Positions 43,012-49,979 of a DNA stretch of 49,979 nucleotides are shown here, piece by piece (positions within the stretch are counted from its first letter, which is position 1; every line of letters starts with the position of its first letter). The DNA is taken from the NCBI GenBank assembly GCA_009995545.1, contig JAACPI010000006.1:1-49979 (forward strand). The letters are read 5' to 3'. A program made the position numbers and the translations under genes. The notes under the pieces are model-generated. The model saw only the letters and a program-made list of their open reading frames with translations. It was not told the origin of the DNA and searched no databases. Source of the stretch: a bacterium. Its GTDB lineage: Bacteria > Patescibacteriota > WWE3 > 2-01-FULL-39-13 > JAACPI01.

Positions 43012-44160
43012 ATGTTAATTAAAGCAAATATAGATAAAATAGCCAAAATAAAAGTTATAGGTGTGGGTGGTGCCGGAGGAAATGCCTTAAATTCTATGAT
43101 AACTCAGGGAAATATTGTAGGTGTAGACTTTATGGCCATTAATACCGACAAGCAGGATTTAAATATTAATAAAGCAGATGAGATTTTACAGATAGGTACA
43201 CAGTTAACTAATGGTTTAGGTAGTGGGGCCTTGCCTGAAATTGGGAAAAAGGCTGCTGAAGAAAGTGTTGAGGAGATAAAAAAACATTTAGACGGCTACG
43301 ATATGATCTTTATAGCCGCTGGAATGGGCGGAGGAACCGGTACCGGCGCCAGCCCTGTTGTGGCCAAGTTAGCAAGGGATTCCGGAGCTTTAACGGTGGC
43401 AGTAGTTACTAAGCCCTTTAAATTCGAAGGATCTACTAGACTTCAGAATGCTGAGGAGGGAATTTTAAATTTAAAAGACAATGTAGATGCCCTTATAATC
43501 ATTCCAAATCAAAAACTTTTAGAAGTAGAGCAAAAGTCCCTGCCCTTAAAAGAGGCTTTTTTACTTTCAGATAATATTTTAACATTTGGTGTAAAAGGGA
43601 TTTCAGATTTAATAGTACATCCTGGCTTAATTAATGTTGATTTCGCAGACGTTAAGACAATTATGAAAGACGCCGGTTCCGCTTTAATGGGAATAGGGAC
43701 AGCAAGTGGAGAAAATAGAGCCGAAAAAGCAGCACAACAAGCTATTCACAGTCCCTTACTAGACGCCAAAATTACTGGGGCGACAGGGATTTTAATTAAT
43801 ATAACTTCCGACCCTAGTTTAACCTTAGAGGAAGTACAAAAAGTTTCAGAGTATGTGGTTGCTGCAACAGGTACCGAGGTTAATGTTATCTTAGGAGCTA
43901 ATCCAGACGATGACTTAAAAGATACTATAAATGTAACAGTTATAGCTACTGGGTTTGAGACAGAGTATTCTTCTGGTTTCGCCGGAGACTTTTCACCCAA
44001 TGTTTTTAAGCCTGCTTTAAAAGATGCCGATCCAGAAGAAATTGCTAACACATCCTCGGAAAATGCTAAAGATAAAGATGTAGATCTAGATTTTATTGAC
44101 GATGAGGATACTTCCGATAAAGATCCTTACAGAATTCCCCCGTTTTTAAGAAGAGGTTAG
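43012..44160 (+). CDS. ftsZ: Cell division GTPase FtsZ
   Basis: A 382-residue tubulin-like GTPase forming the Z-ring. The glycine loop [13 protein letters not shown] (17-29), the tubulin signature GGGTGTG (106-112), and the T7 region around [11 protein letters not shown] are intact. An acidic linker (about 335-370) leads to the C-terminal peptide [10 protein letters not shown], equivalent to 'D-I-P-x-F-L-R', which binds FtsA. FtsA is encoded just upstream. One nucleotide after the stop begins the Kunitz-domain gene; no terminator lies between, so both should be on one mRNA. Confidence 0.97.
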   Translation: MLIKANIDKIAKIKVIGVGGAGGNALNSMITQGNIVGVDFMAINTDKQDLNINKADEILQIGTQLTNGLGSGALPEIGKKAAEESVEEIKKHLDGYDMIFIAAGMGGGTGTGASPVVAKLARDSGALTVAVVTKPFKFEGSTRLQNAEEGILNLKDNVDALIIIPNQKLLEVEQKSLPLKEAFLLSDNILTFGVKGISDLIVHPGLINVDFADVKTIMKDAGSALMGIGTASGENRAEKAAQQAIHSPLLDAKITGATGILINITSDPSLTLEEVQKVSEYVVAATGTEVNVILGANPDDDLKDTINVTVIATGFETEYSSGFAGDFSPNVFKPALKDADPEEIANTSSENAKDKDVDLDFIDDEDTSDKDPYRIPPFLRRG

Positions 44161-44161
44161 C

Positions 44162-44560
44162 ATGCCTAAAAAAATACTTAATAAACTTACAACAAGAGCA
44201 TCCTTCGTTTTTTTTACTCTAATAGTATTTATTGCTACTGGGGCCTTAACATACAGGGCAAGGAGATTTGATAAAATCTACCCCAATCCTTTAGGCCCAG
44301 GGGCTGAACTTGATCGAGATGCCTGCAACGTTTCTGCAAACGTTGGACCTTGTAAAGCCTATATTGAAAGATATCATTTTGATAAAAATACAGAAACTTG
44401 TGAACAGTTTATCTGGGGAGGCTGCGGAGGTAGTGTTCCTTTTGATTCTTTAGAGATGTGTAAAAATACTTGTGAAGTAGTTACTAAAACTACCTCCAAT
44501 CAAAATAGCGTATATTCAGTATATACTAAGTATATACTACCTTACATCTCTCCAAAATAA
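44162..44560 (+). CDS. Membrane-anchored Kunitz/BPTI-type protease inhibitor
   Basis: A 132-residue protein: basic N-terminus, one hydrophobic helix (about 13-31), a short linker, a Kunitz domain at about 53-106, and a 26-residue tail. The six Cys (55, 64, 80, 88, 100, 104) are spaced 9-16-8-12-4; bovine BPTI has 9-16-8-13-4. Flanking residues also match: GPCKAYIERYHFDK, FIWGGCGG, and F94. Lys65 lies in the P1 position, suggesting inhibition of trypsin-like serine proteases. The domain would be outside the cell and disulfide-bonded. An SD-like AGAGG lies 5 nt before the ATG. Kunitz domains are mainly animal proteins and rare in bacteria. Confidence 0.92.
   Translation: MPKKILNKLTTRASFVFFTLIVFIATGALTYRARRFDKIYPNPLGPGAELDRDACNVSANVGPCKAYIERYHFDKNTETCEQFIWGGCGGSVPFDSLEMCKNTCEVVTKTTSNQNSVYSVYTKYILPYISPK
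44518..44538 (+). repeat. Tandem palindromes AGTATATACT
   Basis: Two copies of the 10-bp perfect palindrome AGTATATACT (44518-44527 and 44529-44538) are separated by a single A, inside the last codons of the Kunitz gene. They can also pair with each other as one hairpin. Confidence 0.6.
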
Positions 44561-44566
44561 AAAAAC

Positions 44567-44595
44567 TTGCGTCTACTCTAGTTTACTTATATCCT
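44567..44595 (+). promoter_or_regulatory. Possible promoter of the ileS T-box transcript
   Basis: TTGCGT (44567-44572), 17 nt, TATCCT (44590-44595). Both boxes are imperfect. It lies just after the Kunitz stop and about 10 nt before Stem I of the T-box. Confidence 0.4.
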
Positions 44596-44602
44596 TAAAC
44601 TT

Positions 44603-44827
44603 AAAGTGTTAAGCGTAAATCAAACGTATTGTAAAAGCACTAAAGGAAGAAACCTTTTTTAGGGATTAGAACCTTTCGGGAAAGCCCGTTATAGCTATAT
44701 AAGTGTCCTATTTTAAAGATATTGTGTCTTTAAATGGAAATTAGAGTGGTACCGCGAGATTTAAGCCTCTCGTCTCTATATTATTCTGGTTTTTACTAGA
44801 ATGTGTAAAGACTAGAGGCTTTTTTTA
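44603..44827 (+). promoter_or_regulatory. Isoleucine T-box riboswitch upstream of ileS
   Basis: T-box sequence AGAGTGGTACCGCGAG at 44743-44758; bulge UGGU (44747-44750) fits the ACCA end of tRNA-Ile. Stem I is very short: AGTGTT/AGCACT (44605-44610/44636-44641) and GCGT/ACGT (44613-44616/44624-44627) around loop AAATCAA (44617-44623), with the Ile codon AUC in the centre. Then come a Stem II-like hairpin AAAGG/CCTTT (44642-44657), a compact pseudoknot CTTT-CGGG-AAAG-CCCG (44673-44688) like Stem IIA/B, and Stem III TTTAAAGA/TCTTTAAA (44712-44719/44727-44734). AGAG pairs with CTCT (44774-44777) as antiterminator. About 290 nt separate the flanking genes, nearly all of it this leader. Confidence 0.9.
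44764..44827 (+). terminator. Intrinsic terminator of the ileS T-box
   Basis: AGCCTCTCGTCT (44764-44775) pairs with AGACTAGAGGCT (44809-44820) with one mismatch; an inner TTCTGGT/ACTAGAA adds a second helix; a run of seven T follows. It excludes the antiterminator pairing, so uncharged tRNA-Ile should permit read-through. Confidence 0.88.
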
Positions 44828-44850
44828 TTTACTAACATTTAAGTAGAATT

Positions 44851-47706
44851 ATGTGTTGTTTTAAACAAATAGACCCAAAATTAGATTTAGTAAGAGTAGA
44901 AGAAGAGATAAGATTGAGGTGGAAAAAACGGGACATCTTTAACAAAGTAAACGAAGTCACTAAGGACCTTAAAAATTGGGTTTACTACGATGGTCCTATA
45001 ACCGCAAATGGTCTTCCACACTATGGTCACGCTATAACTTGGACAATGAAAGACGTTGTGCCAAGGTATAAAACCATGCAGGGTAACTATGTAAGTAGAA
45101 ATATGGGCTGGGATTGCCAGGGAATCTTAGTTGAATATGAAGTTGAAAAATCTTTGGGTTTTGAAGAAAAGGGTGATATTGAAAAGTATGGTATAGATAA
45201 ATTTAACCAAAAGTGTCGTGAGTCTGTTCTTAAATTTAGATCCTCAATGATAGATTACGAAACAATGCTTGGTAGGTGGATAAATCAAGATCAGTATTCC
45301 ACAATGGATTCCAACTATATCGAGAGTATGTGGTGGTCTTTTAAGGAATTGTTTTCTAAAGGTCTTTTGTACGAGGGTTACAAAGTTGTGGCTTACTCTA
45401 CAAGAGCTGGTATGACTCTTTCTGATCATGAAGTAGCTGATGGGGGATACTCTGAAATAACCGATACCGCTGTTACTCCTAAGTTTCCTGTTAAAGGCCA
45501 GAAAGAAACTTTTATGTTAGCCTGGACAACAACTCCTTGGACCTTGCCCGGAAACCTTCTATTGGCAGTAGGGGAGCAAATTACCTACATAAAAGTAAAG
45601 TATAAAAATGAATACTTTATTATTGCTAAAGATGCTTACAAAAGAATATTTAAAGAAGGGGAATCTGAAGTTATCTCAGAAATGCCCTCTTCAGAAATTG
45701 TTGGTTTAGAATATGATCCGCTATTTAGTTATTACCTAGACAGAAAATCTAATGGGGCTTTTAAAGTTATATATGCTGACCATGTTAATACTGAAGATGG
45801 TACGGGTATTGTACATTTAGCCCCCTATGGTATGGAAGATTTTGAGATATTTTTAAAATTAAAAATGCCTCTTTTTGACTATCTTAATGACGAAGGTAAA
45901 TTCAAAGAAGAAATTAAGGAGTATTCCGGAATGTTTTATAAGAAGGCTAGTAAATATATAATTCAGGATTTACAACAAAAAAATCTAATGTTTTTTAGTG
46001 AAGATTACGCACATCAAATGCCTATGTGCTACCGGACTCACACCCCTTTAATTTATAGACCTATTAAAAGTTGGTATCTTAATGTCGAAAAAATAAAACC
46101 TAAATTGTTGTCTGAGGCTAAAAAGGTGAATTTTCCTCAAGAGGACATGAAAAAGCGTTTTACTAATTGGATTAAAAATGCCCATGATTGGTCACTAAGC
46201 CGTCAAAGATATTGGGGTACCCCTATGCCTATTTGGAGAAATGTTGTTGATGAGTCTGACCTAATAGTAATAGGTTCTTTTAAAGAGCTTTCAGAGCTTT
46301 CCAAAACACAGCTGAACGAAAATTTTGACCCACATAAGCCCTTTGTAGATAATATAGAGATAAAGACTGGTAAGGGAACTTATCGAAGAATTTTGGATGT
46401 CATAGATGTTTGGTATGACAGTGGGAGTATGCCTTTTGCCCAATACCATTATCCTTTTGAAAATATAGATGAATTTAAAAAGGGTTTTCCTGCTGAATAT
46501 ATCAGTGAGGGAACTGATCAACTAAGGTTATGGTTTTATACTATGTTTTTATTAAATGTAGCTTTGTTCGATACTTCTCCCTTTAAAAACGTTTTAGTAA
46601 CTGGAATGCTTGGTGATGAAAAGGGTAAAAAAATGAGTAAGAGTAAGGGTAACTACCCCCCAATTGAAGAGGTATTTAGCAAATATGGTGCCGATATGCT
46701 TAGATACTTTTTGCTAAAGTCGGGGGTTGCAGGGGGAGAACCTTCTCGTTTTTCTTACCCGCTTTTAGAAGAAACAAGAAAAGAGTTTTTTACAATGCTG
46801 TGGAATAGTTACAGATACTTTGTAACCTACGCGGGTGAATTTAAGCCAGGCCAAGTTTTAAACAAGAACAAACTAGACGTTATAGACTCTTGGATTTTAA
46901 TTAGGCTTAATCAAACAATAAGTCAGGTTACTTCAGACTTTGAAAAATACGAAGTTCAGTCTGCCACAAGAAATTTAGCCCCTTTTGTAGAAGACTTATC
47001 TACCTGGTATATACGTCGAAGTAGAGACCGAATTTCCGAAAATGAACCCTTAGCAGTTCAAGTTCTATACCAGTGTTTAAATAGCTTTTCTATTTTATTA
47101 GCGCCCTTTTTGCCTATGTTATCAGAAGAAATATACTTAGGCGTAAATAAAGAGCTTTTAAAAGAATCTGTGCATTTGGAATCCTATCCAAAAGCTGCTG
47201 AGGTTACAGAGGACGACTTAAAGTTAATTGAGGACATGAAGTATGTTAGAAATATTTGTTCTTTGGGAAATTCCTTAAGAAAAGAGAACAATCTACCTGT
47301 AAGACAGCCTCTTAAATCTATTACGGTAATCAACAAGCCCGTTAAAGAAGAACTTTTAGCGGTAATTAAAGATGAGCTAAACGTTAAAGAAGTGTATTTT
47401 GATACTAATGTTCCCAGTGGTGAAAATCTAGTAAATATCGAACAAAATGGAATTACTGCTTATATGGATACTGCCCTTTCTAAAGAGCTTATATTAGAAG
47501 GTGATTTTAGAGCTTTAGTAAGATATGTTCAGGGTCAGAGGAAAGAATTAGGGTTAAATGTGGTAGATAAAATCGATTTAGTTTTAGAAGACACTAAAAC
47601 AAACAAAAATATACTAGCGATGTATGAAAAAGAATTATCCAGTAAAGTAGGCTCAAAAAATATCACTTTAGGGGATAAAAATAGTGTCTTGTTGGTTAAA
47701 CATTAA
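44851..47706 (+). CDS. ileS: Isoleucyl-tRNA synthetase
   Basis: A 951-residue class I synthetase that charges tRNA-Ile. The HIGH motif reads HYGH (57-60, in NGLPHYGHA), KMSKS is intact at 594-598, and the CP1 editing domain has TTTPWTLPGN. The PHYGH form and the overall pattern resemble the eukaryote-like (type 2) IleRS group, which tends to resist mupirocin, rather than E. coli type. The usual GWDCHG reads GWDCQG here. The C-terminus lacks a zinc finger. The T-box leader with an AUC specifier and the UGGU bulge confirms the isoleucine assignment. Confidence 0.95.
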   Translation: MCCFKQIDPKLDLVRVEEEIRLRWKKRDIFNKVNEVTKDLKNWVYYDGPITANGLPHYGHAITWTMKDVVPRYKTMQGNYVSRNMGWDCQGILVEYEVEKSLGFEEKGDIEKYGIDKFNQKCRESVLKFRSSMIDYETMLGRWINQDQYSTMDSNYIESMWWSFKELFSKGLLYEGYKVVAYSTRAGMTLSDHEVADGGYSEITDTAVTPKFPVKGQKETFMLAWTTTPWTLPGNLLLAVGEQITYIKVKYKNEYFIIAKDAYKRIFKEGESEVISEMPSSEIVGLEYDPLFSYYLDRKSNGAFKVIYADHVNTEDGTGIVHLAPYGMEDFEIFLKLKMPLFDYLNDEGKFKEEIKEYSGMFYKKASKYIIQDLQQKNLMFFSEDYAHQMPMCYRTHTPLIYRPIKSWYLNVEKIKPKLLSEAKKVNFPQEDMKKRFTNWIKNAHDWSLSRQRYWGTPMPIWRNVVDESDLIVIGSFKELSELSKTQLNENFDPHKPFVDNIEIKTGKGTYRRILDVIDVWYDSGSMPFAQYHYPFENIDEFKKGFPAEYISEGTDQLRLWFYTMFLLNVALFDTSPFKNVLVTGMLGDEKGKKMSKSKGNYPPIEEVFSKYGADMLRYFLLKSGVAGGEPSRFSYPLLEETRKEFFTMLWNSYRYFVTYAGEFKPGQVLNKNKLDVIDSWILIRLNQTISQVTSDFEKYEVQSATRNLAPFVEDLSTWYIRRSRDRISENEPLAVQVLYQCLNSFSILLAPFLPMLSEEIYLGVNKELLKESVHLESYPKAAEVTEDDLKLIEDMKYVRNICSLGNSLRKENNLPVRQPLKSITVINKPVKEELLAVIKDELNVKEVYFDTNVPSGENLVNIEQNGITAYMDTALSKELILEGDFRALVRYVQGQRKELGLNVVDKIDLVLEDTKTNKNILAMYEKELSSKVGSKNITLGDKNSVLLVKH

Positions 47707-47742
47707 TGTGATTACTTTTAGATCTAAATAGGTGATTTAGGG

Positions 47743-47748
47743 TATTAT
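47743..47748 (+). promoter_or_regulatory. -10 element of a leaderless rodA promoter
   Basis: TATTAT (5 of 6) ends exactly 6 nt before the ATG at 47755. No clear -35 is seen at 16-18 nt. Confidence 0.45.
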
Positions 47749-47754
47749 TAACTA

Positions 47755-48807
47755 ATGAGATTCTTAAAAGGCCGTGATCTAACTGTAGATTTTTTATTTC
47801 TAATAGCTCTTTGTTTTGGCCTTTACTCTATATTTTCTATTTCTGTCGACTACTTTAAGCTTCAGTTAGTTTTTGCCCTAGTTAGTGTTTTTATTTATAT
47901 CCTGTTAGGTATTGTAAACAAGGAATTGATAAGGGTGTCGCTCTTTACCGGTTACCTTGTAATGTTAATACTACTAGTTTACTTATATATTTTTGGAGAC
48001 CCCGTAAGAGGTTCTAGCAGCTGGGTTAATATTGGTAATTTAGCGCTTCAGCCTAGTGAGTTTATTAAAATATCCATTATTTATGGTGCTTCCCTAATAT
48101 TAAGTGCAAAAAAGTTAAATTTAACAAAAAAACTTTTAATCCTAGCTATATTATTCGTGCCGGCTTTTTTGTTAACGGTTTTTCAACCAGATCTAGGGAC
48201 TGCCTTTTCTTTGTTGGTGGGGGTTGCCTCGGTAGTTTTTATTTCAACTATTTCAAAAAAACAATTTTTATATGTTATATTGTTAGGAATCCTGGCTATG
48301 TCAGTATCCTTTAGCTTTCTACAAGATTATCAAAAAACCCGTATTCAATCTTTTTTTAACCCAAATTCTGATCCATTAGGCTCTGGTTATAATGTAATTC
48401 AATCTGAAATAGCTGTCGGGTCAGGTGGGGTATTCGGCAGAGGATTTAAAAAGAATACCCAAGTTACCTTTCAGTATTTACCGGAGTCTCACACAGACTT
48501 CATTTTTGCCGCTGTATCCGAAAGCTTTGGTATGGTCTACTCTTTTTCGTTAATCTTAATTCTTTTTGGAATGTCTTACCGAATTCTTAAAAAACACGTT
48601 GCAGGTGGTTCTAATATTTTTAATAGCTATTTTGCCATGGGGGTATTTTCTTTACTATTACTACATTCTATTTTAAATATTGGAATGAATTTGGGTTTAC
48701 TTCCGATAACTGGCCTTCCCTTGCCCTTTATCTCCTATGGGGGTTCTTCTTTACTAACTTTTTCTATCTTTTTAGGATTATTACAAAGATTTAACTCAGA
48801 TCCTTAA
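47755..48807 (+). CDS. rodA: SEDS glycan polymerase RodA-like
   Basis: A 350-residue, ten-helix SEDS protein: SSSWVNIGNLALQPSEF (about 97-113), QPDLGTAFSLLVG, YLPESHTDFIFAAVSESFG with the conserved Asp of the outer loop, and LPLPFISYGGSSLL. It would polymerise lipid II during elongation. It is shorter than the ftsW at 38527 and stands apart from the division cluster, which favours RodA. No second class B PBP is seen next to it. A -10 hexamer sits directly before the start codon. Confidence 0.87.
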   Translation: MRFLKGRDLTVDFLFLIALCFGLYSIFSISVDYFKLQLVFALVSVFIYILLGIVNKELIRVSLFTGYLVMLILLVYLYIFGDPVRGSSSWVNIGNLALQPSEFIKISIIYGASLILSAKKLNLTKKLLILAILFVPAFLLTVFQPDLGTAFSLLVGVASVVFISTISKKQFLYVILLGILAMSVSFSFLQDYQKTRIQSFFNPNSDPLGSGYNVIQSEIAVGSGGVFGRGFKKNTQVTFQYLPESHTDFIFAAVSESFGMVYSFSLILILFGMSYRILKKHVAGGSNIFNSYFAMGVFSLLLLHSILNIGMNLGLLPITGLPLPFISYGGSSLLTFSIFLGLLQRFNSDP

Positions 48808-48840
48808 GTTGTACTAAAATGTTGTAATAAAAGGAATAAT

Positions 48841-48869
48841 TTGGTAGGATTCTTATGTTTTATTATTAG
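48841..48869 (+). promoter_or_regulatory. Promoter of the rplU-rpmA operon
   Basis: TTGGTA (48841-48846), 17 nt, TATTAG (48864-48869), 9 nt to the ATG at 48879; TATTAT at 48861-48866 is an overlapping alternative with a 14-nt spacer. A short leader of about 3-6 nt is predicted. Confidence 0.4.
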
Positions 48870-48878
48870 ATAGCTATT

Positions 48879-49448
48879 ATGTCAAATCTATATTGTGTTT
48901 TAAAAATTAAAGACAAGCAGTATTTTGTTACAGAAGGAGATATTGTAAAAACACACCCTATAACAATAGAGGAACCTATACAAATACTTTTACTAAGAGA
49001 TAACGAAGAAACATATTTAGGAGATCCTGTTGTAGAAAATGGTGGAGTAGAAATCTCTGTTATTGGTGTAAATAGAATAAAAACAGATGTTCGTAGGTAC
49101 AAATCTAAAAGTAGATATAGAAAAAATAAGTCTCATTCTCAAGAGTTTTCTATACTTAAAATAATAAAAATTGGATCTAAGCTTAAAGGTGTAAATATAA
49201 CAGTAATAAAAGAGGACGAGGAAACCAAAGAGGTCTTAGTAAAAAAGACTGCTGAAAAAGAGGTTAAGGAAGTTAAAGAGGTTAAAGTAGATACCTTAGG
49301 TTTTTCCACTAGAATTATAACCGCGCTGACTAAGAATAAAATAAACACTGTAAGTCAACTAGCAGATTTGTCTAAAGATCAAATCATTGCTTTAGATGGA
49401 TTAGGAAAGAAGTCTGCGGAAGAAATACTAAATAAATTAGGTAAATAA
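48879..49448 (+). CDS. rplU: Ribosomal protein L21 fused to an RpoA-CTD-like HhH domain
   Basis: 189 residues, against about 100-105 for ordinary L21. Residues 1-105 are L21: YCVLKIKDKQYFVTEGD, then the basic RRYKSKSRYRKNKSHSQEF leading to ILKI. A charged Lys/Glu linker (about 110-137, with repeated KEVKEV) joins a C-terminal domain (138-189): LGFSTRIITALTKNKINTVSQL then LDGLGKKSAEEILNKLG. That domain follows the helix-hairpin-helix pattern of the RNA polymerase alpha CTD. L21 binds 23S rRNA; the extra domain may bind nucleic acid. rpmA follows after 7 nt. Confidence 0.92.
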   Translation: MSNLYCVLKIKDKQYFVTEGDIVKTHPITIEEPIQILLLRDNEETYLGDPVVENGGVEISVIGVNRIKTDVRRYKSKSRYRKNKSHSQEFSILKIIKIGSKLKGVNITVIKEDEETKEVLVKKTAEKEVKEVKEVKVDTLGFSTRIITALTKNKINTVSQLADLSKDQIIALDGLGKKSAEEILNKLGK

Positions 49449-49455
49449 AATATAA

Positions 49456-49725
49456 ATGGCGCATAAAAAAGCAGGTGGCTCACATGCCTCACAAAAATCT
49501 AATGTTCCAGGTAAAAGATTAGGGTTAAAAGTATTTGGTGACCAAATGGCTAAACCTGGTCAAATTATTATCCGACAAAGAGGTAGTAAATACTTTCCTG
49601 GTGAAAATACAGGGATGGGTAGAGACTATACTATTTTTTCTAAAATCGACGGTAGAGTAAAGTTTATTAAAAATAATAAAGGCAAATCCTACATTACTGT
49701 CGTAGCAGAGTCTGTTACTGAATAA
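49456..49725 (+). CDS. rpmA: Ribosomal protein L27
   Basis: An 89-residue L27, normal size. The N-terminus MAHKKAGGSHASQKSN reaches toward the peptidyl-transferase centre; RLGLKVFGDQMAKPGQIIIRQRGSKYFPGENTGMGRDYTIFS is the core. There is no N-terminal extension needing cleavage as in Firmicutes. The glycine-rich start differs slightly from the common AHKKGGGSTRNGRDS (Ala for Gly at residue 6, SHASQKSN afterwards). It forms the classical rplU-rpmA pair. Confidence 0.97.
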   Translation: MAHKKAGGSHASQKSNVPGKRLGLKVFGDQMAKPGQIIIRQRGSKYFPGENTGMGRDYTIFSKIDGRVKFIKNNKGKSYITVVAESVTE

Positions 49726-49769
49726 CTCTCAATCTTTTTTTAGGTAAATTTCCTATACCCCAAACTTCT

Positions 49770-49787
49770 AAATACTTTAGTGTATTT
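49770..49787. terminator. Possible bidirectional terminator between convergent genes
   Basis: AAATAC (49770-49775) and GTATTT (49782-49787) pair over 6 bp around TTTAGT, followed by T-rich sequence on the + strand. It lies between rpmA and the convergent signal peptidase gene. Stem is AT-rich and weak. Confidence 0.3.
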
Positions 49788-49795
49788 TAATTACT

Positions 49796-49979
49796 TTACT
49801 TCGTGCCTGGGTTTGTCATTATTCCAAAGCTTTGTGGTGGCCAGTATCTAATTACGGATCTTCCAACGAAGTCTCTTTTTTCTACAAAGCCCCATTGTCT
49901 TGAGTCTGATGAGTTTTCTCTATTATCTCCAAATACAACGTACTTATCTTTAGGTACCTCTACTTTTTCTCCTTCTTTC
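49796..49979 (-). CDS. lepB: Signal peptidase I, C-terminal part (runs off window)
   Basis: Read on the minus strand, the last 60 codons of an S26 signal peptidase are present, ending at TAA 49798-49796. The box E signature is clear: YVVFGDNRENSSDSRQWGFV, with GDNR and SxDSR, then VGRSVIRYWPP typical of the C-terminal strand. The catalytic Ser and Lys lie upstream, beyond position 49979. The enzyme cleaves signal peptides outside the membrane; substrates may include secreted proteins of the glycan locus. It is convergent with rpmA, with 70 nt between. Confidence 0.93.
   Translation of the reverse strand, partial: KEGEKVEVPKDKYVVFGDNRENSSDSRQWGFVEKRDFVGRSVIRYWPPQSFGIMTNPGTK

Noticed and set aside
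1-49979. CRISPR arrays, insertion sequences, transposases, integrases, phage genes or rRNA
   Set aside because: No spaced direct repeats, transposase motifs or rRNA segments were seen anywhere in the window.

Overview
The window is AT-rich and almost entirely on the + strand, with tightly packed and often overlapping genes. It uses the standard code: UGA acts as a stop and no gene has an internal UGA. The gene content (DUF4012 protein, compact dcw cluster, very short RecO/FtsL/FtsQ, fermenter-like small-genome organisation) suggests a Candidate Phyla Radiation (Patescibacteria) genome, perhaps near Katanobacteria/Microgenomates. That placement is inference; no rRNA is present. Shine-Dalgarno sequences are nearly absent. 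Many genes that open a transcription unit have a -10-like hexamer about 6-12 nt before the start codon, which points to leaderless or near-leaderless mRNAs.

Region 1 (1-24.6 kb) is a cell-surface glycan locus. It holds a 5'-truncated flippase, five GT2 and four GT-B glycosyltransferases, five large GT-C-like multi-pass membrane proteins, an FkbM methyltransferase, a class I SAM methyltransferase, an HPr-kinase-like P-loop protein, an orphan soluble protein and, at its end, the initiating phosphoglycosyl transferase. Together these would build, decorate and export an undecaprenyl-linked polysaccharide or glycan for a secreted glycoprotein. A DUF4012 membrane-anchored protein follows.

Region 2 (26.7-32.6 kb) is housekeeping: recO, glyS under a T-box leader, a small membrane protein, tRNA-Leu(CAA) (minus strand), efp with an Arg-tipped modification loop, an MFS transporter, a membrane protein of unknown function and a cysteine-free DksA/TraR-like protein.

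Region 3 (32.7-44.6 kb) is the division and wall cluster: mraZ (with candidate MraZ operator repeats), rsmH, ftsL-like, ftsI/pbp2, a degenerate MurA-like gene, mraY, ftsW, murG, ftsQ, ftsA and ftsZ. murC, murD, murE, murF and ddl are not in the cluster. One base after ftsZ lies a membrane-anchored Kunitz/BPTI-type protease inhibitor with the six-cysteine pattern and a BPTI-like reactive site (GPCKA). This is the most surprising gene in the window.

Region 4 (44.6 kb-end) holds ileS under a second T-box with a strong terminator, rodA, rplU fused to an RpoA-CTD-like helix-hairpin-helix domain, rpmA, and convergently the C-terminal end of signal peptidase I. Both T-boxes have a very short Stem I that presents the specifier codon (GGC; AUC) in the same register of a 7-nt apical loop. 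That resembles the ultrashort Stem I class rather than the classical long Stem I.
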